Source of the DNA: Acidobacteriaceae bacterium
GTDB lineage: Bacteria; Acidobacteriota; Terriglobia; Terriglobales; Acidobacteriaceae
DNA length: 64,000 bases
Reading direction: 5' to 3'
Assembly: GCA_027307045.1 (NCBI GenBank)
Contig: DAHUXR010000005.1
Span: 1-64,000, forward strand
Shown here in pieces: positions 29,967 to 42,879 of this stretch (the first letter of the stretch is position 1; each line of letters begins with the position of its first letter). The position numbers and the translations under genes were made by a program. Under the pieces are notes generated by a model. That model saw only the letters and a list, made by a program, of their open reading frames with translations. It was not told the DNA's origin and did not search any database.

Positions 29967-31373
29967 ATGGATAAACAGAATAAGCAACTGCGCGGTCCGC
30001 TTTTGTGGCTGCTTTGCGCTACCAGTTTTGGCTTTGTCGTGGTGCAGCTTGATGTCACGATTGTGAACGTCGCGCTGCCCCAGATCGGCTCGCATCTTCA
30101 TGCCAGTGTGGCCGGGTTGCAATGGGTTGTGGATGCCTACACTCTCAGCTTTGCGGCGCTGTTAATCTCAGCCGGAGTCATTGGTGATCGCTTTGGCTCG
30201 CGCCGTGTCTATTTTGCCGGCTTTGCCATCTTTACCGTTGCTTCCATCTTCTGTGGCCTGGCTCCGAGCATTGGCGTTCTGATCGCCGCTCGCGCTCTAC
30301 AGGGCGCGGGCGCTGCACTGCTGGTTCCCACCTCGCTGGCGATTCTGACTCATTCATCCACTGAGAATGCCGCTCTCCGCGCGCGCATGGTAGGCCTGTG
30401 GACTGCCGCTGGAGGTGTTTCCATTGCTGCCGGTCCGGTTGCGGGCGGACTGCTGCTGGCGTCATTTGGATGGCGCAGCATTTTCCTGGTCAACATCTTT
30501 CTCTGCTGTGCCGCCATCTTGCTGGTACTTCGCTTTATACCCAGCGATTCACAAACCGCGGAATCTCAACGCCTCGATCCCCTCGGTCAGATGCTCGCCA
30601 TTGTGGCTCTCACAGGCCTCGTCGGCGCCGTCATTGAATGTGGACGCATCGGTCCCGCGCATGCCATCGTAATCGTCGCCGCACTTCTTGGCGTGGTTGC
30701 CATGGCAGCATTTTTGTACGTTGAAAGTCGGGCAGAATCGCCCATGCTTCCGTTGCAATTCTTTCGTCTGCCGGGCTTCAGTGCGGCTGTCGCCTTCGGG
30801 ATCATCGTCAATCTGACGTATTACGGCGCAATTTTTGTAATCAGCCTTTACCTCCAGCAGTCCCGCGGGTACTCAGCTCTCCGCACCGGCATCGCCTTCC
30901 TTCCGCTGACCGCAACTTTCATCATTTCCAATATTCTCTGTGGATGGCTCACCGCCCGGACAGGCCCGCGCACTCCCATGATTCTGGGCGCGATTGTCGG
31001 CACAGCCGGCTATGTACTGCTCTTTCGCCTGAATGGCGATACTTCATTGCTTGAGATGCTGCCGGCATTCGTTCTTATTCCGGGTGGCATGGGTCTAGCC
31101 GTGCCGGCCATGACCACGGCGATTCTTTCCAGCGTCCCGCGCGAGCGCTCCGGAACCGCCTCTGCTGTTCTGAACACGGCGCGCCAGGCCGGAGGCGCCG
31201 CTGGAGTAGCTATCTTTGGCGCTCTGCTGGGCCACGCCCGCGAGAAAATCATTCCCGGCCTGCACACTGCTGCTCTTATCTCCACGGCCTTGCTCATAAC
31301 CGCCGGAATGCTGGCATGGCTGGGGATGAGGGAGCGGAAGAAGCCGCTCAAGGAATTCCAACTGGCACAATAG
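29967..31373 (+). CDS. MFS transporter, DHA2 (EmrB/QacA-like) family
   Basis: VVQLDVTIVNVALPQIGSHL...LQWVVDAYTLSFAALLISAGVIGDRFGSRRVY; about 14 TM segments. Confidence 0.95.
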   Translation: MDKQNKQLRGPLLWLLCATSFGFVVVQLDVTIVNVALPQIGSHLHASVAGLQWVVDAYTLSFAALLISAGVIGDRFGSRRVYFAGFAIFTVASIFCGLAPSIGVLIAARALQGAGAALLVPTSLAILTHSSTENAALRARMVGLWTAAGGVSIAAGPVAGGLLLASFGWRSIFLVNIFLCCAAILLVLRFIPSDSQTAESQRLDPLGQMLAIVALTGLVGAVIECGRIGPAHAIVIVAALLGVVAMAAFLYVESRAESPMLPLQFFRLPGFSAAVAFGIIVNLTYYGAIFVISLYLQQSRGYSALRTGIAFLPLTATFIISNILCGWLTARTGPRTPMILGAIVGTAGYVLLFRLNGDTSLLEMLPAFVLIPGGMGLAVPAMTTAILSSVPRERSGTASAVLNTARQAGGAAGVAIFGALLGHAREKIIPGLHTAALISTALLITAGMLAWLGMRERKKPLKEFQLAQ

Positions 31374-31431
31374 TATTTTGGTTGGCCTCTCTTCTTGACA
31401 GAGTTGATACTATTCTGGACAGACCTCTGAG

Positions 31432-31875
31432 ATGACTACCGAACCTGAACAACCCGAAACCTTAAATGCTGACAAATGGATGTCTAAGGGGGATGCTGCT
31501 CGCGCCCGGGGCGTGTCCCGCCAGGCCATTTGGGAACTGGTGAACCGGGGACGATTAACCACCTACCGGTTCAAAGGCAGGGTTTATGTCTCCCGTGCAG
31601 AAGTACTAGGCTTCGCGCCTCGGCCTAGAGGGCTGAAGGAATCGGGCTACGTCAGGGTAAAAACCGTTCGCCCAAAAGAGAAAAAGCTTGATCCTGCCAA
31701 GTGGATTTACATCGTTGAGGCCGCGCGGGAAACGGGCCTGCCTCGGCTGGCGATTGTCGATCTGGTCAGGCGAGGCCGCGTAAGAAAGATCGTGAGCGCG
31801 GGCAAGACGTTCGTAGCGCGTGCCGGACTTGAAGAGTTTATGAGGCGGAAAAGCGCGCTTACGAAAAAGAAGTAG
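31432..31875 (+). CDS. Protein with two tandem excisionase/MerR-like HTH domains
   Basis: Internal repeat KWMSKGDAARARGVSRQAIWELVNRGRLTTYRFKGRVYVSRAEVLGF / KWIYIVEAARETGLPRLAIVDLVRRGRVRKIVSAGKTFVARAGLEEF. Confidence 0.8.
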   Translation: MTTEPEQPETLNADKWMSKGDAARARGVSRQAIWELVNRGRLTTYRFKGRVYVSRAEVLGFAPRPRGLKESGYVRVKTVRPKEKKLDPAKWIYIVEAARETGLPRLAIVDLVRRGRVRKIVSAGKTFVARAGLEEFMRRKSALTKKK

Positions 31876-31944
31876 CCAGCGGATGGCTTCCAGTCACGAC
31901 CGTCAACAACGCTTCGCTGAACTTTCAATACCGTTTAGAAAAGA

Positions 31945-31972
31945 AAAAGCTCCCGAAGCACGGGAGCTTTTC
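31945..31972. terminator. Bidirectional terminator between HTH protein gene and gyrA
   Basis: AAAGCTCCCG-aagca-CGGGAGCTTT with flanking A and T tracts. Confidence 0.8.
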
Positions 31973-31990
31973 ATCTATTCGCGCTTCGAC

Positions 31991-34615
31991 TTACTGCAAC
32001 AACGTCCCGTTCGTATCTTCTTCAGCTTTTTCTTGCAGCACAACCGCTGACGCAACGCGGTCGCCTTCTTCAAGATGCAGCAGGCGCACGCCCTGCGTGG
32101 AGCGACCGGCTTCGCGGATGGTCTTGGTGTCAATACGGATAATCTTGCCGAACTGGCTGATCAGCATGGCTTCAGACGATTCGTCCACCAGCATGATTCC
32201 CACCACGTTGCCGTTCTTCGCTGTGGTCTTTACGTTGATCACGCCTTTACCCCCGCGTGACTGCAACCGGTATTCCTCCACCGGCGTGCGCTTGCCATAG
32301 CCTTGCTCGGTCACGCTCAGGATCAGGCTGGGCAGCGTCTCTTCTGTGGCTTTGCCGTCTTTGTCTTTGCCGTTCGTCTTCTTGAGCTCCTTCGGAGTGA
32401 CCGCCATGCCTACGATGTAATCATTCTTGTCCAGGTCCATGCCGCGAACGCCGTAAGCTGGCCGTCCCATGGAGCGCACATCTTCTTCATCAAAGCGGAT
32501 CGCCTGGCCCTCATGCGATGCCAGGAAGACAATCTGGTTACCGTCGGTCAGGCGCACCGCTACCAGTTCATCGTCTTTATCGATCCCGATGGCGATAATC
32601 CCGCGTGACATCACGTTGGAGAAGTCTTTTACCGGAGTCTTCTTGACCGTGCCTTTGCGTGTGGTAAAGAAGATGTAGCGGTTTTCTTCTTCCAGGTTCC
32701 GGACTTCCAGCAGCGTGCGCACGGTCTCGCCCGGCTGCAAAGCCACCAGGTTGCCGATGTGTTTGCCCTTGCCCGCAGCGCCCACGTCCGGCACTTCATA
32801 TACCTTGAGCCAGTAAACGCGCCCGGTGTTGGTAAACACCAGCAGATAGGAATGCGTGGATGCGCTGAAGAGATATTCGACAAAATCTTCTTCGCGCGTT
32901 TTCATGCCGGTGCGGCCTGTGCCGCCGCGCCGTTGCTGGCGATAGGTGGATTGCGGCGTGCGCTTGAGATATCCGCTGTGTGAGACCGTCACGATCACCT
33001 GCTCATCGGCGATCAGGTCTTCCAACGTGATTTCCGTTGATTCGTCAGTGATCTCGGTGCGGCGCTTGTCACCGAACTGCTCTTTTACTTCTTCCAGTTC
33101 TTTCACGATTACGCCACGCAGTTTCTTGTCAGAAGCCAGGATTGATTCCAACTCGGCAATTTTTCCGCGAATCTCTTCCAGCTCTTTCAGAATTTCTTCG
33201 GTAGAGAGCCGTGTCAGTCGATAAAGTTGCAATTCCAAGATTGCATCGGCCTGTCGCGGCGAAAGCTTCCCTTCCGCTCCGCCAACTTTTGCCTGAATCG
33301 CCTTGTCTACGATCTTGAACTTCGCCGCCAGCAAATTCTCTTTCGCTTCTGCTCGTGATCCCGACCCGCGGATGATCTTGATGACCGCGTCCATATTGTC
33401 CAGCGCGATTTTGTAGCCTTCTAAAATGTGTTCGCGCTCGCGGGCTTTTTCCAGCAGGTAAACCGTGCGCCGCCGCACCACGTCCACGCGGTGGTCAATG
33501 AAGTGCTGGATCGCCTGCACCAGCCCCATCTCTTTGGGCTGGCCGTTCACCACGGCCAGGAAAATCATGCTGAAGCTTTCCTGCATCTGCGTGTGCTTGA
33601 AAAGCTGGTTCAGGATGATCTGCGCTTCGGCGCCGCGCTTTAGTTCAACAACGATGCGCATTCCATCGCGGCCAGATTCATCGCGCACGTCAGAGATATC
33701 GTCGATGACTTTGTCGTTCACCAGTTGCGCAATGCGCTCCACGATCTTGGCTTTGTTTACCTGGTAAGGAATTTCCCTCACGATGATCGCTTTGCGTCCC
33801 TGGTTCAGGTCTTCGATAGCGGCTTTGGCGCGCATCACAAACTTGCCGCGGCCATGCGTGTAAGCGGCTTCAATCCCGCTGCGTCCGTAAATGTAAGCGC
33901 CTGTCGGGAAGTCCGGGCCTTTTACGATCTTCAAAATTTCTGGGAGCTTGGTTGCCGGATTGTTCACCAGCGTAATGGCCGCTTCCACAATTTCCGTGAG
34001 GTTGTGCGGGGGAATGTTCGTCGCCATGCCCACGGCAATTCCGTTCGAGCCATTCACCAGCAAGTTCGGAATCCGCGTCGGCAGCACTGTTGGCTCGACC
34101 GTTGACTCGTCATAATTCGGCACAAAGTCGACGGTTTCTTTATCGATGTCCTCCATCAACGAGCCGGCAATGCGCTGCAGGCGGCACTCTGTGTATCGCA
34201 TTGCTGCCGGAGGATCATTATCCACCGACCCGAAATTTCCCTGGCCATCGATCAGCGGATAGCGCAGTGAAAAATCCTGCGCCATGCGTACCAGCGTGTC
34301 ATAGATCGCTGAATCGCCATGTGGATGGTAGAGACCCATGGCTTGTCCCACTACCTTGGCGCACTTGGTGTACTTCTTGTTGTACTGCAGGCCCATCTCC
34401 TGCATCGTGTATAGAACGCGCCGGTGCACCGGCTTGAGTCCATCACGCACGTCAGGCAGCGCGCGGCCAATGATGACTGACATTGAGTAGTCGAGATACG
34501 AGCGCCGCATCTCCTCTTCAATGTTGATTGGCTGTATGTTCCCCCCCTGGCCGGTGGGGCCGTCGCCGCCCGGAGGTGGCGTCAGGGGGAGTTGCGGATT
34601 CTGTTCATCTGCCAT
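31991..34615 (-). CDS. gyrA: DNA gyrase subunit A
   Basis: [43 protein letters not shown]...[36 protein letters not shown]-terminal [13 protein letters not shown] GyrA-box-like motif. Confidence 0.98.
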   Translation of the reverse strand: MADEQNPQLPLTPPPGGDGPTGQGGNIQPINIEEEMRRSYLDYSMSVIIGRALPDVRDGLKPVHRRVLYTMQEMGLQYNKKYTKCAKVVGQAMGLYHPHGDSAIYDTLVRMAQDFSLRYPLIDGQGNFGSVDNDPPAAMRYTECRLQRIAGSLMEDIDKETVDFVPNYDESTVEPTVLPTRIPNLLVNGSNGIAVGMATNIPPHNLTEIVEAAITLVNNPATKLPEILKIVKGPDFPTGAYIYGRSGIEAAYTHGRGKFVMRAKAAIEDLNQGRKAIIVREIPYQVNKAKIVERIAQLVNDKVIDDISDVRDESGRDGMRIVVELKRGAEAQIILNQLFKHTQMQESFSMIFLAVVNGQPKEMGLVQAIQHFIDHRVDVVRRRTVYLLEKAREREHILEGYKIALDNMDAVIKIIRGSGSRAEAKENLLAAKFKIVDKAIQAKVGGAEGKLSPRQADAILELQLYRLTRLSTEEILKELEEIRGKIAELESILASDKKLRGVIVKELEEVKEQFGDKRRTEITDESTEITLEDLIADEQVIVTVSHSGYLKRTPQSTYRQQRRGGTGRTGMKTREEDFVEYLFSASTHSYLLVFTNTGRVYWLKVYEVPDVGAAGKGKHIGNLVALQPGETVRTLLEVRNLEEENRYIFFTTRKGTVKKTPVKDFSNVMSRGIIAIGIDKDDELVAVRLTDGNQIVFLASHEGQAIRFDEEDVRSMGRPAYGVRGMDLDKNDYIVGMAVTPKELKKTNGKDKDGKATEETLPSLILSVTEQGYGKRTPVEEYRLQSRGGKGVINVKTTAKNGNVVGIMLVDESSEAMLISQFGKIIRIDTKTIREAGRSTQGVRLLHLEEGDRVASAVVLQEKAEEDTNGTLLQ

Positions 34616-34911
34616 GTTTTTCTCTCATTCAGGAAAGGCGAATTCTACGCACGCGGCAACAATTCCCGCACACCCCGCGATCACGCCGAAATGTGGGCTA
34701 AATAGCTGCATTTACAGGAAGTTATGTGTTAGAGGAATACAGGAAATTATAACACAGAAGGGCGCGAATTTGGCAGGACTTGGATGCATCGCGGAACAAG
34801 GCAGAATGGCAGCGAAGAAAATTTGGTAATTGGAGAATTTTGTAATTTGGTAAATGAAAACCTGCGGCTTAAACCGCTGCGTTTTGAAATTATCCGATTA
34901 CCAAGTCTCAC

Positions 34912-35667
34912 CTAATTCAGCTTCATCACCACGCCGCGGTCGTCATTGGCCTTGAGCGTGGCCGCAGAATCAATCTCATCCATCTGGATCCTTTTGAGTA
35001 CCTTGCTGGAAAAGTCAAATAGCGTTCCACCCATAATGGCATAGTTTTTAGTCTCAAGCTGGTGGCCATCTTTAAAAATGAAAACAGTTGCGGGTGTTTT
35101 ATCTTCTACTGTCGGCACTGGCGCTTGAATTTCGTCCTCGCTCAGTTGAGATTGCCTTTCCGATGGTTTTTCTTCCTGCGGTTGTTGACGGCGACGCTCG
35201 CGAGAATCTGTATAGTGTTCACCGTAACGGCTATCGGCCTCGCGATTCATAGCATCGCGGGCGCCTTGCAGGTAGGCCGCACGCAATTCATCGTCACTGC
35301 GCTCATTGGAAGCCTGCTGCTGTGCCGGCGCTGGATCGGCAGAATTCTCAGGGACGTAAGGATCGGCAGCCGAAGGATAGCTTTCATCGCTGTAGTACGG
35401 ATAGAAAACCGGTATTGGCAAAAACACCTGGCGATGCGACCGGGGATTTCCAAACCGGCGAAGAGGACCATGGATACGGATTGATCGTTGTGGATGCACG
35501 CCAAACGGAAGCTGCGTAGGAGAAACTACGCTGGCGGGCACTCCATGCTGGCGGCCATCCGCGGTCGGGGACACGACCGACGCCGGCGCTCCATGGCTGA
35601 AAGTCTGCGCTTGAGACACTTGCAGGGCGAAGGCCAAAAAAGGAACGATCAAGAGTCGTTGAGACAT
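34912..35667 (-). CDS. Secreted hypothetical protein with duplicated GxPASVVSPT motif
   Basis: Signal peptide (LLIVPFLAFALQVSQAQ); GAPASVVSPTADGRQHGVPASVVSPT; low-complexity Q/E-rich middle. Confidence 0.65.
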   Translation of the reverse strand: MSQRLLIVPFLAFALQVSQAQTFSHGAPASVVSPTADGRQHGVPASVVSPTQLPFGVHPQRSIRIHGPLRRFGNPRSHRQVFLPIPVFYPYYSDESYPSAADPYVPENSADPAPAQQQASNERSDDELRAAYLQGARDAMNREADSRYGEHYTDSRERRRQQPQEEKPSERQSQLSEDEIQAPVPTVEDKTPATVFIFKDGHQLETKNYAIMGGTLFDFSSKVLKRIQMDEIDSAATLKANDDRGVVMKLN

Positions 35668-35729
35668 AAGGCTCCTGCTTGGAGTACCAACCTGAAGCTA
35701 CTTCAATCATAAACCCAGGGGACCAGCAT

Positions 35730-36866
35730 TTACACTGGATTTCGCACCCAGGTAATGAGCGCCATCACGGTCAGAACGGCGCGAAAGACAAAACATGCGC
35801 CCAAAATCAAGGCGATTGGCCGCCGGAAGCGGGTTTCCAGAAAGTCCGCAGCCAGACCGCCAACAAATATAAACACAAAACTTAACCCTAAAGTTGCGTC
35901 CCAGACGCGGATGGCAGGTACCAGGCTAAACAGCAGCACCGCGGCCAGGCCGGTCAGCAAAGGAGCGGTATTGCCAAAATAGCGTGTTCTGGCCCAGCTT
36001 CCGTAGGCTGTGAGCGCCGCAATGAATAGAAAAACCAGCACATAGCCGTCGGTATGCCCAGACAACGCGAAGGCCAGATTACTTAAAGCTTCCAGCGTGG
36101 GCTTGTGCGCCAGAAGCGGCTTGATGCCTAATCCAAAGCTGCCGGTGAGCCAATAAATGACTGCCCACACCGCACAGCCGATGCCCGACGCACTGGCCAG
36201 AACTATGAACGCCCTTTGCCGGCAACCTGGCGCAAGGTACATCATGTAACCAAAAGCCAACAGCACCAGAGTGATGGACCACCACGCAGTCGCCAGCGCA
36301 AAGCCAATGGATAGGCCCAGGATGATAATGCGGGGCACCCATTTTTTTGGTGGAGCGTAAAGCGTGTGTGCCACGCCAATCGCCGTATAAATCAGTCCCA
36401 GGCTGCTCCACGCCAGAATGATTTCCGGACCAATATTGCTGCTGACGGTAATCATTGCGGGCGAGGTGCAATAGAGCGCCAGCGCAACGTATCCGCCGTC
36501 GTCATCAAACAGACGGCGCGCCACCCACCAGAGCGCTGCCCCCAGCCACACCCCAAAAACAATGAATGGCAGCCGCAGCATCCACGGACGCGGAACGGCT
36601 AGCGCGGCGCTTATTGAGGGATTTGCGATTTTTCTGGCTAGCGTAATGAGCCGCACCGGCAAAGCGGCCACCCATCCGGTAAATGGAGAGGGGTTGACGG
36701 CTTTTTCGCTTTTGCCTATCAGTCCGGCGGCGATGTAGCGGTATTCCAGGTCAGAAAGCTTGCGACTGTTTGCCACCCAAAGGCATTGCACCACAAACGC
36801 CAGCAGCATGAGCCCGGCAAATACCTGCGGCCTGCCAACCCTGAATTCTCTGATCACCTGGAGCAT
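35730..36866 (-). CDS. Multi-spanning membrane protein (possibly GT39/ArnT-like)
   Basis: Many TM segments, family-like layout but no conclusive motif. Confidence 0.6.
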   Translation of the reverse strand: MLQVIREFRVGRPQVFAGLMLLAFVVQCLWVANSRKLSDLEYRYIAAGLIGKSEKAVNPSPFTGWVAALPVRLITLARKIANPSISAALAVPRPWMLRLPFIVFGVWLGAALWWVARRLFDDDGGYVALALYCTSPAMITVSSNIGPEIILAWSSLGLIYTAIGVAHTLYAPPKKWVPRIIILGLSIGFALATAWWSITLVLLAFGYMMYLAPGCRQRAFIVLASASGIGCAVWAVIYWLTGSFGLGIKPLLAHKPTLEALSNLAFALSGHTDGYVLVFLFIAALTAYGSWARTRYFGNTAPLLTGLAAVLLFSLVPAIRVWDATLGLSFVFIFVGGLAADFLETRFRRPIALILGACFVFRAVLTVMALITWVRNPV

Positions 36867-36980
36867 GAATTCACAGTTGTATCATGCTCAGAGTGGTTAG
36901 CGGTTTGTCTGCCAAAAAATGAGCAGCGGTTGTTTTCTTAGTCTCTGATACATTCGTTGTGATTTTTTGCGGGGAGCGCC

Positions 36981-37925
36981 ATGGAAACGGAAACCAACGG
37001 GAACTCGTCTACTCGCATCCTGAAACAAATTTTTTATAACGACCGGGGCCTACGCGCTGGTTGGCGGCTGCTGATCTATGTTGGGATGATTCTTGCCCTC
37101 GGCTTAGGAGCACGCCTAATTACGAGACGCGCGGCTTCGGGCGCAAGGAACGCGCCATCATCTGATTTCGCTCGCGCGATCTTAGAGGCAATCGGCGAAC
37201 TGATTTTATTTCTCGTGCTTTTGTTCCTGGCATGGATCATGAGCAAGATTGAACGCCGTAAAGTAGGCGAATATGGCCTGCCTTTGCAACGATCGGCCGT
37301 TGCGGGTTTTATTCGAGGATATTTCTTGTGGGGATTCCTGCCTCTCGCTATTTTGCTGTCGATTCTGCGGATACTGCATGGTTTTTATTTTGGCGATGTG
37401 AGTCCTCTAAATTCCCAGATACTCGGCTGGGCCGTCGTCTGGTTTCTTTTCTTTTTGCTGGTGGGGCTTTTTGAAGAGTACTCACTTCGCGGCTATCTGC
37501 TTTACACTCTCGCGGATGGCATTGGCTTCTGGCCTGCCGCCATTATCCAGGCGATATTGTTCGCCCGAGCGCACATGGGCAATGGCGGTGAAACAAGAAT
37601 TGGAATTATCGCTACGGGGGTCTTTGCCATGTTTGCAGCGGCCACGCTTTGGCGTACCGGAAATCTATGGCTTGCCGTGGGTGCTCACGCTGGCTGGGAC
37701 TGGGGACAGTCATTTTTCTTTGGCGTGAATGACAGTGGTGTTCAGATGCCCGGCCACCTTTTCAATCCCCGTCCGACTCAGGGGCCTGACTGGCTCACCG
37801 GCGGCAGCGTGGGACCTGAAGGTAGTGTAGTGACGCTGATCCTGTGGGTGCTTATGGCGGTTCTCTTTCTTTGGCTTCACCGCAAGCGGCATGAGCCGGC
37901 ACTGGTGATAACAATGGAGAGATGA
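36981..37925 (+). CDS. CPBP-family intramembrane metalloprotease (Abi/CAAX protease-like)
   Basis: FEEYSLRGYLLYTL (EExxxR), ILFARAHMGNGG, LWLAVGAHAGWDWGQSFFFG motifs. Confidence 0.92.
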   Translation: METETNGNSSTRILKQIFYNDRGLRAGWRLLIYVGMILALGLGARLITRRAASGARNAPSSDFARAILEAIGELILFLVLLFLAWIMSKIERRKVGEYGLPLQRSAVAGFIRGYFLWGFLPLAILLSILRILHGFYFGDVSPLNSQILGWAVVWFLFFLLVGLFEEYSLRGYLLYTLADGIGFWPAAIIQAILFARAHMGNGGETRIGIIATGVFAMFAAATLWRTGNLWLAVGAHAGWDWGQSFFFGVNDSGVQMPGHLFNPRPTQGPDWLTGGSVGPEGSVVTLILWVLMAVLFLWLHRKRHEPALVITMER

Positions 37926-37938
37926 TTAGCTGCGAGCT

Positions 37939-39123
37939 CTACTGCCCCGGTCCGCCATACCTTACGGCGCCGAATCCCGTGTGATTGAGAATGTCATAGT
38001 AGTTCACCTTGGTGGCGCCAGTGGATTGCAGGTCACGGTAGAAGCAGAGCCATGCTGCGGCGTCCACATCGCACAGCGTCTCCATTCGCGCAGCGCCGGT
38101 ATTCGACGGAAATTGTCCCGTGCCCATCTGCGTCTTCGGCGGGATTCCGTTATCTGACGCCACCTCTCCGTACCACTGGATCTGTGCTGTTTTGGTGAAC
38201 TGTCCGTTCCATTCCGTGTCTTTGAAGTATCCCAGCCACTGATCGTTGAACCAACCCCACCAGGCGTTCTCAAAATGCACCCAGCCGATATATACGTCTG
38301 CCCCCACGAGCGCAGAGAGGTCCATGTAAGGAGAATATGTGCTGCTGTACTGGTTCCAGCCACATAGATCTCCGCTGTGGCTGTAGCAGGTTTCGCCGCC
38401 GTTGATCCAGTGATAGACAAACAGATGTGGGTGGCTGTCGCCGAACTGGTCCTGGGAGACGCTGAACCCCATCTCAACGTCGTCGAGACTTCCGCCTGCG
38501 GAGCCCGCTCCCATCACAGCTATTTCACCGATGGAGTGTCCGTCACCGCCGGTATTAACTACTGTCGGGTTCTCAATGGTGTAGGTCATGCCGCCACCAT
38601 CGGCCACGCGCTGCTCTGACGCGCTTCCGTAATAAAAGCAGCTGGAAAACCAAGGCACACCATCACACGGTGGATCGTCGGCGCCACTAGGCGAATTCTC
38701 TCGAGGCTGCGTGTACCGTCTTTCACGTTTCCAATAAACCTGATCAAACGGAAGCAGCAGATGATTAACCAGATCGCGCGGCAGCGGATGTGCCGGACCT
38801 GGGGCTGCGTAGCTGCCGAGCATTGGATTGCCTTTGATGAAATGCCGCTTTTCCGGCTCGCCCGTTATGGGAACTTCACCTTCAGGACAGACCGGCTTCA
38901 GTTTTCGCGCCGGGCGGATCTCCTGTTCTTTTCCTCTGTACGGCCGTAAGCTGGGAAGTACCGCGCGTGGCGGTTTTAGATCAGCTTCGCGTTTAACGCA
39001 CTTTACCCGCTCCTGCTCCGTTTGTGACTGAGCAGGTTTTGCGGTCAAAAGAATGATGGTGCATGACACGAGAGCGTTGAGAAAACAGAACAGCTTTCTA
39101 CTCTGCATGGCGGCTTTCTCCAT
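37939..39123 (-). CDS. Secreted neprosin-like protein (putative glutamic endopeptidase, G3-like)
   Basis: Signal peptide, Pro/Lys-rich pro-region, then a neprosin-like C-terminal domain: DDVEMGFSVSQDQFGDSHPHLFVYHWINGGETCYSHSGDLCGW...VHFENAWWGWFNDQWLGYF...AQIQWYGEVAS. Confidence 0.7.
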   Translation of the reverse strand: MEKAAMQSRKLFCFLNALVSCTIILLTAKPAQSQTEQERVKCVKREADLKPPRAVLPSLRPYRGKEQEIRPARKLKPVCPEGEVPITGEPEKRHFIKGNPMLGSYAAPGPAHPLPRDLVNHLLLPFDQVYWKRERRYTQPRENSPSGADDPPCDGVPWFSSCFYYGSASEQRVADGGGMTYTIENPTVVNTGGDGHSIGEIAVMGAGSAGGSLDDVEMGFSVSQDQFGDSHPHLFVYHWINGGETCYSHSGDLCGWNQYSSTYSPYMDLSALVGADVYIGWVHFENAWWGWFNDQWLGYFKDTEWNGQFTKTAQIQWYGEVASDNGIPPKTQMGTGQFPSNTGAARMETLCDVDAAAWLCFYRDLQSTGATKVNYYDILNHTGFGAVRYGGPGQ

Positions 39124-39280
39124 GGACTTAGATTCAGCGATTCACGAGGGAAAGCGCAGGGCAATCCGAACGCAATTTTCTATGTGAAATGCCTGCATGA
39201 GTAGTGTTCCCAAAGCGCAATTCATTACAAGAAAATTTGCCGTCTGTGGAAAGATTTCCCCTCGACCTTGAGGTGACAGA

Positions 39281-41932
<2,652 letters not shown>

Positions 41933-42296
41933 CTATTTCAGACCTCTTCTAAATCAGCCTGAATAACTCTCAAGTTACTGTAAATTCAATGGCTTAGTGG
42001 ATGTGCGCCGTAGTTTTTATTGTATCACAACCGGAGTTGAAGCGCGGGTTCTTGAAGGGCGCCAAAATACCTTCTGGAGTGAGGTATTCAGAGCGCACAA
42101 TTCTGGAGCGACTGTGCCTTTGGATGAAGAGCATCTTGCAGCGGCGCCTCCATCGGCCGCCGTGAGCGAAGTAGACAGGTTGGAAAGTTTTAAGAATTTT
42201 AAGAATTCTGTGGAAAATGTTACCTTTCAGGGTTCCCCGTCGCCCAGTTCCCGAAACCGCCTTGCAAAGCCTCTTCCTTGGCCCCTCTGTACCACG

Positions 42297-42340
42297 GGTT
42301 ACCAAAGTAACCTGAAATCAATGGGTTACAGGTACTTTGG
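42297..42340. other. Overlapping, mutually exclusive hairpins in gyrB-upstream intergenic region
   Basis: GGTTAC-caaa-GTAACC (42297-42312) overlaps CCAAAGTAACCTG...CAGGTACTTTGG (42302-42340). Confidence 0.45.
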
Positions 42341-42551
42341 GCCACTCACCTTAGTACCCTTACGGGGCGCAATTCTTGGGCCGCTAGGAGGAATGAATCG
42401 GCCCAAAAAACTTTCTCAAATAGTACTAATAAAGCATTGAAAAATCAGGGATGAAATGTATACTCAACCCGCGTTTCAGAGTACCCGGAATGCACACCAA
42501 GGACCAAGTTTTACCCAAAAGATTTCAAAAGAAAAAACAGGAGAGATCCCC

Positions 42552-42701
42552 ATGAAAGCGCTTCTTCGTTCGTCAATCTTCGCTCTTTTCGTCTTCGCAG
42601 GTTATGCGGCAGTTGCCACCGATATCAGCAAACCACACTCAAATGCTCAGTTTCCTCAACCGCAGTGTCCGCCTCGTGCTCTTTGCGCGATCGGAAAGTA
42701 A
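42552..42701 (+). CDS. Small secreted peptide (49 aa)
   Basis: MKALLRSSIFALFVFAGYAAVATDISKPHSNAQFPQPQCPPRALCAIGK; signal-peptide-like N-terminus, AGGAGAG upstream. Lies within the longer in-frame ORF 42456. Confidence 0.55.
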   Translation: MKALLRSSIFALFVFAGYAAVATDISKPHSNAQFPQPQCPPRALCAIGK

Positions 42702-42879
42702 CACCCACTAGGGCTTCCGGGTTTGCGCCTTAAGGGGGTAGCCCATTTGTTTCAGGGGCTTACCCCATTGCAAACTCTTGACGGTGTTTACTTAAAGGTA
42801 AATTGTACTTTGGTGTCGCGGAGAAGGCTTGCTCGGGCCTCTTGGGAGATAGTATGCTTTGCGCTCCCTTGGAGGAAAC

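Noticed and set aside
42290-42345. GGGTTAC repeats considered as a CRISPR-like array
   Set aside because: Too few and too short copies, no uniform spacers, no cas genes; better explained as hairpins.
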